From: Chrysophaeum taylorii
Lineage: Eukaryota > Sar > Pelagophyceae > Pelagomonadales > Pelagomonadaceae
Length of the DNA stretch: 64,000 nt
NCBI GenBank assembly: GCA_029834535.1
Contig: JAQMWT010000416.1
Location: 1-64,000 of the forward strand
Reading direction: 5' to 3'
Under the pieces are notes generated by a model that searched no databases, was not told where the DNA came from, and saw only the letters and a list, made by a program, of their open reading frames with translations. Below, piece after piece: positions 1-8,387 of the stretch. The translations under genes were made by a program, and so were the position numbers. Position 1 is the first letter of the stretch, and each line of letters starts with the position of its first letter.

Positions 1-523
1 AAGCCTGTCGCTCTCACCTCCGCCCATCCAGTTTGCTTTGATCCTGGGCGCCGCCGCACCTTTGTGTCTACCCTAAAACCTCAGCAAGTTCACTTGGTCT
101 CGCAAGTTCAGCCTGGGTCACGTCCACCTGCAGTCCCAATCTCAAACCCTGTGTCTCACTGGTCCTGGAGTTCACTCTATCAGGTGCGTAGATCGCTGGA
201 GGCTTATCGGTATTGCAGCTGGCTTGCAAATGTGGTCGTCGACCTGCAGCCACTGACCTCTCGGGTTGTTATCTACGCAGGTTACCGTGCAGAGTTGACG
301 TGGCAGAAGACGGTACGGCAGGCTCATCGCCAGTCTCTGTACCTGCTTCGCGTTGGCCCGTTTGATAATATCGCACCTTATATAATGAGGAGTTCGTATA
401 ATGACACGATTGATCATATCCAGTACCATTGCAGTAGTCGTGCGACGGGTCGAGGTTGCAAGACTGCTCGCGATTAAATGCATGCCGTTGGCTGTCAGGA
501 GTTGAAAACTCGACTGTAAAGAG

Positions 524-578
524 CGAGGCGTCGTCTTCCGACCCAACCTAGTCGGCCGAAAAGAACTCCGACGCCTCG
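524..578 (+). other. Conserved hairpin in the 5' region of R elements
   Basis: A perfect 10-bp stem (CGAGGCGTCG at 524-533, CGACGCCTCG at 569-578) encloses a 35-nt loop that holds a second inverted pair (TTCCGAC / GTCGG). The same structure is present in R2 (5,470-5,524), R3 and, inverted, R4 (around 36,460-36,520). It lies upstream of the coding part and could be a structured 5' RNA; a ribozyme role is only a speculation. Confidence 0.5.
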
Positions 579-784
579 TCTCCGGGAAAAAACGGCCGCG
601 GTCACGCGCGCGTTGTCAGCATCGACAACATCGTTTCGACTTGGCGTGAGAATGGCGCGCTGGCTAAAAGAGCCGCCGCGGGTCGTGGAAATAGTCTGCG
701 AGGTCGCTGTAGACGGCTTGGAGGATCACTGTCTGGCTCTCGTGCCTACCTGATCCTTACTCTCGCGCCTACCTGATCCTTACC

Positions 785-1194
785 CTAAATCGAGGGACAA
801 ACTCTCCCACATTGGCTCCCGCACGCGATCCACTGGCACCCGCAACACCCCTACCACCCCTCCCGCTGGCAACCGCCGCACCACTGCGTCTGGCAACCGC
901 ACTGCGAATGCCACAGCCAGCCGCCACACCCCTGCCGCTGGCACCCGGACCACCCCCACTACTAGCACCTCCTCCACCCCCGCCGCTGCCGCCGGCAACC
1001 GCCGCGCCCCTGCCCCTGCCACCAGCCACCGCAACACCCCTGTCACGGCTGCAGCCCCCACGAGCGCGTCTCCTGGCATTTCTCCCATTGGGCCTCGGTC
1101 ACATTCGGCGCCACCGTCTGTTGCCCCCGCCCACCCTACGTCATCCGGGCCAGCCCCCTCCCTCCCGACACGCCGTCCACGTGACCTGAGCGAT
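785..1194 (+). other. GC-rich Pro/Ala repetitive segment of R1
   Basis: This stretch between the conserved 5' region and the RT ORF is made of degenerate ccaccgccg/gcaacccc repeats. It reads in several frames as Pro/Ala-rich low-complexity protein. It could hold a small ORF1 or the disordered N-terminus of the RT protein, but nothing fixes a frame or a start. It is absent from the deletion derivatives R2 and R3. Confidence 0.4.
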
Positions 1195-3513
1195 TTGCGC
1201 TCTGCGATCGACGAGGTCTCCATCAAAGACCTCATTATATCGCCGTGCTCTTGCATTCGCACCATTCCCGCCCAATTCCGCGAGGCATGGGCGAGCGCAA
1301 TGGCCGAGGTGTGTTCATGGTTTGAAGACGCCACTTCCGATAACGCTCGTGACCGTGCCCTCCTTTGGTACATGAGCCTTCACAGCCTACTTCTTCGGCG
1401 AGCACCACGAGGCGGCGCCCGTCGGCCCGACGTGCTCACTGACCGCTTTACAGCCTTCGCCGCAGGGCGTTACGACCTCCTCATTGACGGCTACCTCCAC
1501 GACGTGACTCGCGTGCGCTCCCATGTACGCTCACGGGCGGCCCCCGACGATGACGCGGACGCACTTCGTGCATTGCGACTCGCTGAATCTGGCGACCTCA
1601 CTCGGGCGTGCCGTATTCTCACCAGCCTGGGCATCGCCGACCCATGCCACCCAGACGTCATGCGCCAACTCGTGTCCAAACATCCTGCTCGCAAGGAGGA
1701 CCTTCACACTTTCCCCAACCACCCGCAAGGGCTCGCCACACTCTCGGTCGCCCTGCGTGAAACTTACCGCACGCTCCGGCCGAAGGCTGGTGTGGGCCCC
1801 GACCAGTGCCGCAATGAATTCCTCTCCGTTTTCGCCCAGCCCTTCCCGAGCAACGTCAAGGCACGCTCGGCGATGGACAAAATCGACAACCTTGAGACCT
1901 TGTTCGTTCGTGGAGCTCTTCCTGACTGGTATTACTTCATCACCACCACGGTAACCCTCATTCCGTTGGTAAAACGACGCGCCGCTGACGCTAACCAAGC
2001 ACCTGACGTTCGACCTATCCACGTTCGACCTATCGGCATTGGCACCGTCCGCCGCCGTGCCACTGGACGGTGCCTTGTGCGTAGCCTCCACTCCGAGCTC
2101 TCTGAGGCACTGTACCCGATCAACGTTGCCGTCGGGGTCAAGGGCGGCCCCTCGCGCCTCGTCTTTGGCGTCCGCACCCACGCGGAGCAGTACCCCGACC
2201 AGGTCATCATCAAGCTGGACAAACGCAACGCCTTCAACGAGCTCAAGCGCCGAACCGTCGTGGACAAACTCGCAAACCACGCCAACGCTAAGCTGCGTGC
2301 CTTTGGCCACTTTATGTTCAAGCAATTGCGGCCGGCATCCTGGGTGGCCCTCCACGGCCCCACCGGCCTCGATCGTGCCCCCTTCGACTCTCAAGAAGGC
2401 GGCCAGCAAGGCGACCCCACCTATCCACCGGCGTACTGTCTGGCAACGCATGACGCCGCTCAGGCCCTTGACACCCGCTTACGTTCATGTGCCGGCTACG
2501 CCCGATTTGGCATGGACGACGGCGTCATCTCTGGTTCCCCTCGTGAGGTTGTCGACGCCCTCCTGCAGTACGCCCGCGACATCCAAGCTAGCGGCGAGGA
2601 GCTCCGCCTCGACAAGTGCGAGGCGTTCTGTCCGGCACTTGGCATGGGGCTTCTCGACCACCCCGATGTCCACGACCACGTCCAAGTTGCGCCTGACGGC
2701 ACGCGCACTCTTGCTGGTATCCCCGTTGTCGCCGACGGCCTCGTAATCTACGGTGTGCCCATCGGCTCCCCCGGCCACGCCGGAGATGCCTATGTCGAAG
2801 CTACCTTGCAACGCGAGGTTGACGCTCAGGTGAGCTACATGAGCCGTATTCGCACCAAGCTCCAGAACGTCTCCCTCCACTGCATGTACTCGTTGGGCCG
2901 CTACTGCATCGCCCCGCGCATGGACTACATCGCGCAACACTGCTACCCCACCAATGCCTTGAGCGCGCTCCGCCGCTTCGACGTTGCCGCCCTCAGCTTC
3001 GTCGCCACAGCACTTGGCGCAGATCCGCGTCAGGTTTTTGACTCCAACGGCATCGTCCTCCAACGCCTCCGTCTTCCTGCTCGAAGTGGGGGTGGCGGCA
3101 TTCGCTCCTGCGCCGACCTCAGCCCCGCCGCCTTTGTTGGCACGGCGGCCCAGGCCCTCCCACACCTCGTCGACCTTCGCGATCCTACGGGTGCCTTGGA
3201 GGTCCCTGGCTACCTCCCCGCCTCGCCTCGGTCCTGGGTGCCACTTCTTTTCGCACAGGTAACGATTTGCACCGTTGGCACCACCTCCTCGCATCCGGTT
3301 GCCGCCTGGGGCGGGCACTCGAGACTGCGTGGGACGGACTTCGGGCTGATCTCCGTACCACGCTGGCTTCCCACGGCGGCGCTGGTTCCGGCGACCCCGC
3401 CAACGTTCATCTCGTCGACGGTCCTCTCTCCCACGAATTCGTCTCCATGGGCGTCCTCGTCGACCCCACCATCTCGACACCCGTGCTCATACCCCAACTC
3501 CAGCGTGCTCTAA
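1195..3513 (+). CDS. Reverse transcriptase ORF of R1
   Basis: This ORF encodes the reverse transcriptase that would copy the element's RNA. The first about 190 residues form an extension I do not recognise. The RT core follows: an RPIGIG motif, the motif A aspartate in KLDKRNAFN (about residue 340), motif B as EGGQQGDP (about residue 400) and the catalytic pair in FGMDDG (about residue 440). The thumb-like region (YMSRIRTKL...) and a His/Cys-containing segment follow. The GMDDG form differs from the common YADD box. The frame that matches the rest of the protein leaves this ORF near position 3,250, so the last about 85 codons here are out-of-frame readthrough. The start is uncertain because the ORF is open from a TTG with no upstream ATG in frame. 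Confidence 0.8.
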   Translation: MRSAIDEVSIKDLIISPCSCIRTIPAQFREAWASAMAEVCSWFEDATSDNARDRALLWYMSLHSLLLRRAPRGGARRPDVLTDRFTAFAAGRYDLLIDGYLHDVTRVRSHVRSRAAPDDDADALRALRLAESGDLTRACRILTSLGIADPCHPDVMRQLVSKHPARKEDLHTFPNHPQGLATLSVALRETYRTLRPKAGVGPDQCRNEFLSVFAQPFPSNVKARSAMDKIDNLETLFVRGALPDWYYFITTTVTLIPLVKRRAADANQAPDVRPIHVRPIGIGTVRRRATGRCLVRSLHSELSEALYPINVAVGVKGGPSRLVFGVRTHAEQYPDQVIIKLDKRNAFNELKRRTVVDKLANHANAKLRAFGHFMFKQLRPASWVALHGPTGLDRAPFDSQEGGQQGDPTYPPAYCLATHDAAQALDTRLRSCAGYARFGMDDGVISGSPREVVDALLQYARDIQASGEELRLDKCEAFCPALGMGLLDHPDVHDHVQVAPDGTRTLAGIPVVADGLVIYGVPIGSPGHAGDAYVEATLQREVDAQVSYMSRIRTKLQNVSLHCMYSLGRYCIAPRMDYIAQHCYPTNALSALRRFDVAALSFVATALGADPRQVFDSNGIVLQRLRLPARSGGGGIRSCADLSPAAFVGTAAQALPHLVDLRDPTGALEVPGYLPASPRSWVPLLFAQVTICTVGTTSSHPVAAWGGHSRLRGTDFGLISVPRWLPTAALVPATPPTFISSTVLSPTNSSPWASSSTPPSRHPCSYPNSSVL

Positions 3514-4619
3514 CCTCCCAGCGCGAGACAGCTCGGGCCACTGCACTCCAGCGCCTTGCGGCCACCCTTCCCATCACCGAAGCACTTCGAGTAGCGGCGT
3601 CCTCATGGGATCGCTTCTCGACCACGTTCATCAGCTCGTGGCCCAGCTCTGGCCTTCAAATCCCCAACCGCTGCTGGGCTGAGATGTGTGCCCAGTACTT
3701 TGGCTACCCCTCTCCAGCTTGTTTGGGCCTCGTGGGCACTCGCATTCTGGGCACTGACGTCGTTCTCGACGCTCACGGCAAGGTGCTTCTCACGCAGGCC
3801 AACCTTGTCAACCGCGGAGGAGCGCGGACCACCTGGCATGACGGCCAGCTCGACTGCGTCCACGGCAGCGTCAAAGAGGCCGGCATCCCAGCCCTGTCCG
3901 AGGTTTTCGGCATCTTTGCTGACGTCGTCGCCCCTACCATTCGCACGCGCCTCTACGGCCGGTACCGAGGCAATCTCGCCCGACGTCAAGTCGTCCCAGA
4001 CATCCTCACCACGCTCGACAACAAGGAGCAACTCTACGACATCAAAACCCTCGCTTGGGGTTCGTTGTACACCGCCCACGCCCTCCATCCCTCCCACCCG
4101 TCGCCTGTCGATCGGCGCGCAGCGCAAGTCCACTCCGAATACCTCGCTCACGCCCGCGGCATCGACGCCATCATCCCCCAGCCGGGTACAGCACCACCGC
4201 CTGGCTTCTTGGGCCCTGTCGAACAGCGGCTACGTAGCTACGGCACCGTCGCCGGCCTCGTCTTTGGTGCCTTCGGTGAGGCCAGCGCGGCGTGCCACGC
4301 TCTCGCCCAAACATGCGCAGAGCGCATCGCTGCGCGAACCTGGGTGACAAGCGGCTGCGCCAACTTCACAGAGGCAAAGGCGGCCCAAACTCGCCGCATC
4401 TACCGTGAGTGGGGGATCGCCAACGCATTAGGCCGGGCTCGCTGTGCCCTCACCGCCCTCACCCATGTCGCCGCCTCGGGGAACCCCGCCCAGGCCGCCC
4501 GATCCCAGCAGGACGTCACCCTTCGTCGCACATACGTCCGGCGGCAGCATGCGTACGACCTACGGGCGGGGCCCGTCCTCTCTTCGCCTGCCCCACGCCT
4601 CGGCGATGACCCCGACTAG
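3267..4619 (+). CDS. C-terminal PD-(D/E)XK nuclease part of the R1 polyprotein
   Basis: This is the continuation of the RT protein in another frame; codons upstream of 3,267 are also open back to about 3,230. The sequence VPDILTT followed 12 residues later by YDIKTL (PD at 3,996-4,001, DIK at 4,038-4,046) fits a PD-(D/E)XK nuclease active site, the type used by restriction-like endonuclease LINEs to nick target DNA. A conserved tail follows, with RRAAQVHSEY and GLVFGAFGEAS. The same tail is retained in R3 (26,488-26,779) and R4 (32,300-31,920). The frameshift near 3,250 is most simply a mutation; a programmed shift cannot be excluded because no other copy covers that site. Confidence 0.7.
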   Translation: MHRWHHLLASGCRLGRALETAWDGLRADLRTTLASHGGAGSGDPANVHLVDGPLSHEFVSMGVLVDPTISTPVLIPQLQRALTSQRETARATALQRLAATLPITEALRVAASSWDRFSTTFISSWPSSGLQIPNRCWAEMCAQYFGYPSPACLGLVGTRILGTDVVLDAHGKVLLTQANLVNRGGARTTWHDGQLDCVHGSVKEAGIPALSEVFGIFADVVAPTIRTRLYGRYRGNLARRQVVPDILTTLDNKEQLYDIKTLAWGSLYTAHALHPSHPSPVDRRAAQVHSEYLAHARGIDAIIPQPGTAPPPGFLGPVEQRLRSYGTVAGLVFGAFGEASAACHALAQTCAERIAARTWVTSGCANFTEAKAAQTRRIYREWGIANALGRARCALTALTHVAASGNPAQAARSQQDVTLRRTYVRRQHAYDLRAGPVLSSPAPRLGDDPD

Positions 4620-4788
4620 GTCCCGCGTACTTATCTCCGCCCGTCAAGCACATCCTTCATACCCCACAAACCCACCCACATCCTTCATGCTCCCCACACA
4701 CACCCCCCCCTCTTAGCAGTCGACATTTAAAGACAAACAAACAGACAAACAAACAAACAGACAAACATCTGTCGATTAGTAGTTAGGA
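4620..4788 (+). other. 3' UTR and repeat tail of R1
   Basis: The stop codon is followed by a C-rich UTR ('cacacaccccccc'), then gacaaac repeats and the terminal block 'tctgtcgattagtagttagga'. The same end closes R2, R3 and R4, which makes it the 3' terminus of the family. Confidence 0.7.
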
Positions 4789-5786
4789 CAAGTGCAGGCC
4801 AGTAAGTTCGCCAGTAAGTTCACCTGGTCCCAATCTCTAACCCCAGTAAGTTCGGTGTAAGCCCACTCGTGCTCACATCCACTCACCCCACTCTCCTTCG
4901 AGCTCGTCGCTCTCACCTCCGCCAATCTAAGCTGCTTTGATCCGTACACGCCGCTCGCCTTTGCGTTCTCTCTAAAAACCCCTGTAAGTTCACTTGGTCT
5001 CAGTAAGTTCACCTGGTCACTAAGTTCACCTAGTCCCAATCTCAAACCCCAGTAAGTTCACCTGGTCCCAGTAAGTTCACCTACCGTGCGCGTGTAGACG
5101 CCGGGAGGGGGCTTATCGGTATTGCGCAGCACGTGTGGGGTAGGGTGGAGTCGTCGACTCAGAAGAGGATATCCTCGGGGTTGCCGATCGACAGAGAGCC
5201 ACGTAGAGCTGGACGTGGCAGAAGACGGGCTTGGGCAAGAGGACGCCGACCTTGCGGGGCGTCTGCCTCTGGCTCTTGTTGATCGTTTGGCGTCGGTGGG
5301 GCTTGAGGGATACAGGTTGGAGGAGCCTCGGTGACACGACACTATCGATGATGTATCTGGTACCGTTGCAGTCGCCGTGCGACGGGTCGAGGTTGCGAAG
5401 ACTTTAAGCTCGCGATCAAAGTCAGCATGCCGTTGGTTGTCAGGGAGTTGAAAACTCGACTGTAAAGAGCGAGGCGTCGGCTTCCGACCCAACCTAGTCG
5501 GCCGAAAAGAACTCCGACGCCTCGTCTCCGGGAAAAAAAGGCCGCGGTCATGCGCGCGTTGTCAGCATCGACAACATCGTTTCGACGGGGCGTGGGAATG
5601 GCGCGCTGAAAGAGCCGCCGCGGGTCGTGGAAATAGTCTGCGAGGTCGCCGTAGACGGCTTGGAGGATCACTGTCTGGCTCTCGCGCCTACCTGATCCTT
5701 ATTCTCGCGCCTATCTGATCCTTACCCTAAATCGAGGGACAAACAAACAAACAGACAGACAAACATCTGTCGATTAGTAGTTAAGA
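4789..5786 (+). mobile_element. R2: non-autonomous R-family derivative
   Basis: It starts with 'caagtgcaggccagtaagttc', the same start as R3 and R4, and contains the 5' tandem array, the conserved 5' region with its hairpin (5,470-5,524) and then directly the gacaaac tail and terminal block. The whole coding part is missing. The joint lies in 'gagggacaaac', a short sequence present at both ends of the missing segment in R1, so the deletion probably arose by recombination or template switching at this microhomology. Both termini are retained, unlike ordinary 5'-truncated LINE copies. Confidence 0.7.
4800..5090 (+). repeat. Degenerate tandem array with unit 'cagtaagttcacctggtc'
   Basis: About ten copies of a 17-35 bp unit (ccagtaagttcacctggtcccaatctctaacc) are spread over this stretch. 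The same array opens R3 (25,467-25,850) and, inverted, R4 (36,905-37,288). It belongs to the 5' end of the R family; such arrays often act as promoters in retroelements, but that role here is inference. Confidence 0.7.
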
Positions 5787-5878
5787 CCTGAGACAATCCA
5801 CTTTTGAATGAGGGTTTCTCGTTTGGTGTTCGAAATGTAGGCTAGGGCCTAGTTTTGAGCTTTCTTATCCGACCCTAG
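5787..5878. other. Unassigned spacer between R2 and G1
   Basis: About 90 bp with no ORF and no match to the other repeats in the window. The left end of the G1-homologous sequence begins at 'taacggtcgagtg' (5,879), so G1 has lost its 5' LTR and primer binding site here. Confidence 0.5.
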
Positions 5879-6271
5879 TAACGGTCGAGTGAGTGCGAAG
5901 CCGACGCATTTGTGGGTGAAGATCCAGGGGATCACGGGAACCGCCGCGGGGTTCATTTTACGTGATTCGGATCGAACGGGGAGCGGAGTCACTACGACTC
6001 ATTTAGGCAAACATCGTAAGACCTAACGAGGCAACGAAAGAGTAAGCCCTAACCTAGCTCGCGCGAGGCAGACCACCTCCCTGACGGCGAGCGACAGCAC
6101 CGGGAAGGCCGTCCATAGTCTTCGCGCGCAAGGCAAAAACTTCCGTAAGTCCAGCGCACCGGTACAGCGCGCAGTCAGACGGCTACCGGCAATTGTCGTC
6201 TGACGAAAATGAATACAACAAGCGAGTTGTGAGCGTTCGGATTAATCCTATTTTCCGGGCAAAGCGCGGTC

Positions 6272-7246
6272 ATGGCAGAGAGGCCAATGACAGAACGAGC
6301 GCAGTGGTTTCGGGACGCACAGGAGCGTCTGCAACGATTCAGTGCAGCGACTCCGTTCTCGTCTATTGGAAGAACACCGTTGAGTACGCCCTTTCCACGG
6401 CCGGAAGCCGAGGAAAGCGGCATCAGAAGAGAGGCAAGGTCATCGGACAGCCTCGACAACCCCCCAAGCGTGATCATCCTTCCGGATCCACGCGCTGGCG
6501 AAGGGGGAGCTACGGTTGCGCCAGACGCAACTTCAAGACCGGGTGAGCCGACGTTCCCGTACGCACGACCCTACGAACGTGCGATGAATACTACGGAGCC
6601 ATATCGAGCAGAACCCGGACCGTTTACGGCGATGCGTGGACCAGAGGAGGGTGCACCTCCTAGGCCACCATCCGCGAATACGAGAGCGACAGATTTTCGC
6701 GTGGATGCAGACCCCGAGATTCTGCAGACCATCAACGGACGATTCGAGATGTACCAGTCGCAGATCGAGCAAGTCATACGTGAACTTGAGCGCACCAGCC
6801 GCGACGCGCAACAACAACGATCAGAAGTGGAGCGGCAGCGGATCGACAACGATCGACTTCGACGAATGGTGGAGGATTCCACGCGGGCGCATGCTCGAGA
6901 GGCACGGCCAACCTCTCCGGATGCTACGCGTGTTACGCCCGAAGAAGATGACGCTGTATCGGCACTGACCGACGATCAGCCACCGCGAAGTCGACCGGAG
7001 CCTACCCCGCAGCATCATACTGACCCCGATTCAGCACATCCTCGTAATGAAGAAGATATGCTTCGGGTCAAGAAGGGAGCTGCTGGTATGACTCGTATCA
7101 CGTTTTCGAATCTTAGTGGGCAAATTACGAAGGACCGAGAGGTGGTGAATGCGTGGTGGATGCAATTGCGGCGTATGATGGAAGGCAGGATTGACAAACC
7201 CTCAATAGCGCATGGATGCTTGTCCTCAAGCCCGAGCCACCTTTGA
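6272..7246 (+). CDS. Gag N-terminal half of G1 (truncated)
   Basis: This ORF encodes the N-terminal half of the capsid precursor that packages the element's RNA. It starts MAERPMTERAQWFRD at the ATG shared with G2 (MVERPMTERSQWFRD at 29,809). The sequence is acidic and Pro/Arg-rich with a predicted helical, coiled-coil-like stretch (MYQSQIEQVIRELERTSRDA, then RSEVERQRIDNDRLRRMVE). It continues to QLRRMMEGRIDKPSIA, where G2 runs on into the Gag core. Here a deletion follows and the last about 14 codons are out of context. No capsid core or zinc knuckle remains, so it cannot be a complete Gag. Confidence 0.75.
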   Translation: MAERPMTERAQWFRDAQERLQRFSAATPFSSIGRTPLSTPFPRPEAEESGIRREARSSDSLDNPPSVIILPDPRAGEGGATVAPDATSRPGEPTFPYARPYERAMNTTEPYRAEPGPFTAMRGPEEGAPPRPPSANTRATDFRVDADPEILQTINGRFEMYQSQIEQVIRELERTSRDAQQQRSEVERQRIDNDRLRRMVEDSTRAHAREARPTSPDATRVTPEEDDAVSALTDDQPPRSRPEPTPQHHTDPDSAHPRNEEDMLRVKKGAAGMTRITFSNLSGQITKDREVVNAWWMQLRRMMEGRIDKPSIAHGCLSSSPSHL

Positions 7247-8292
7247 GCTCAATTTTCCGAAGATTCCCTATTTTTGCATGAGTTAGGGAAATCTCATCGT
7301 CGTACATACGACTTGGTGTTGTCGTATTTACATTCAGATTTTTGGAAGCACTCTTATATTCACGCAAGTCCGCCGTGTATCTATGGGTCGACTGCCAATT
7401 TGCACTACAGGGACGCACGCAAGGGCGCTACTATTACTTCTTGGGTCCTGCGTCATTTCCGCAACGCACCTTATGTAATTGGACGGTGGACGCTCGAGCA
7501 GGAACCATAAGTGATCCCTTTTGTGCATCACCAATTTTATGTGCCGCGTATTGTCGATTTCTAAGTATCACACCAGAATTGCTGTGCTCGCGCACGCGCC
7601 TACTTGCTTGCAATGTTCGCTTGGAACTGCCGTTATTATCGCGTGTACCACCGAATTTACGGGACCGTTTTGGGCCAGCGTTGGGATTTACAGGTGGTCA
7701 CCCGCTCATTATAGTGAACAGTTTCTCATCTACGCGCCCGGATATCGGCCCTGCCTTCACAGTGACGCGCAATAAGCTCCACCTAGGACCTCATTTCTCG
7801 AACACCCGTCCACTCACGTTGCAGATGCACCAGGAAATTATGACCGTTCCTGCTACGTGGCAATGGGGTGAGAAAGTTTCAGAGACAGCAGCTATAAAGA
7901 TGCTTGGCAGTATGGTGCCACCCGCGACTATGACGCGGATCGCGCTAGAAGTGCACAATTCGTTTGACCCTTCACTTCGAAATGTGGGTAAGTTGCGGAA
8001 TATTGCGACGGCCACGATAACCCAACCCGATCACCATATTCTACTGTTTTCACCTTTTGCTGTAGAGTCGCGCATTCCAACGCTCGACCCTGCCACTCGA
8101 AGTGTGTCATGGATTTCGCCCGATGAACTCTATTCTCCTGCGAGTCCTGCACCATCAGCTGCTGCCCCCACCACCCCGCCACCACCTTCGGTTACATCGC
8201 CTGGGACGGCTCCATCTTTTGCAGGGGGCACCGTCGCCACTGCTGTTATGCAGAGCAACCAAGCCGACAACCAGCCCTCCGCAGCTGCTTAA
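7211..8292 (+). pseudogene. C5 cytosine methyltransferase remnant of G1
   Basis: This is the same domain as in G2, without motif I. It keeps motif IV (SPPC, with the catalytic cysteine) at about 7,369-7,380, the motif VI-like LEQEP, motif VIII (SRTRLL, about 7,590), motif IX (RPLTLQMHQEI, about 7,808) and motif X (LGSMVPPATM, about 7,905). It ends with a Pro/Ser-rich linker towards RT. It is broken by a TAA in place of serine at about 7,508, a one-base loss near 7,562 and a TAA at about 8,290. The T run near 7,525 still has the length that G2 has lost, so the two copies are broken at different sites. The enzyme would methylate cytosine at C5 using S-adenosylmethionine; this copy cannot. Confidence 0.8.
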
Positions 8293-8387
8293 GAAGAAGG
8301 CACCGCGAAAGAACGACCAGCGTATTCAATACGTACGACGTTCCGTGGGCGGACGCGCCTCACGACGAACGTGGTCAACCTTTACCG

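Larger units (their letters stand above)
1..4788 (+). mobile_element. R1: non-LTR-like retroelement, RT plus PD-(D/E)XK nuclease
   Basis: This is the longest member of a family (R) with four copies in the window. It has a 5' region rich in 'agttcacctggtc' repeats, a conserved non-coding stretch (about 160-780), a Pro/Ala-rich GC segment, an RT ORF, a nuclease ORF and a 3' end made of gacaaac repeats followed by 'gtcgattagtagttagga'. No LTRs are seen, and the RT has the one-piece organisation of non-LTR elements. The left end lies outside the window: position 1 corresponds to about 4,907 in the neighbouring derivative R2. A frameshift near 3,250 separates RT and nuclease, so this copy is probably dead. 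R2 begins directly at its 3' end, head to tail. Confidence 0.75.

Noticed and set aside
812-1189. Independent ORF1 protein of R1 (Pro/Ala repeats)
   Set aside because: Low-complexity GC repeat is open in more than one frame and on both strands; no conserved copy is available for support.
3230-3300. Programmed frameshift between RT and nuclease of R1
   Set aside because: No slippery heptamer or downstream structure was evident and no second copy covers the site; a mutation is simpler.
4800-5090. CRISPR-like array
   Set aside because: Units are adjacent and degenerate, with no unique spacers, and belong to the 5' end of a retroelement in a eukaryotic genome.
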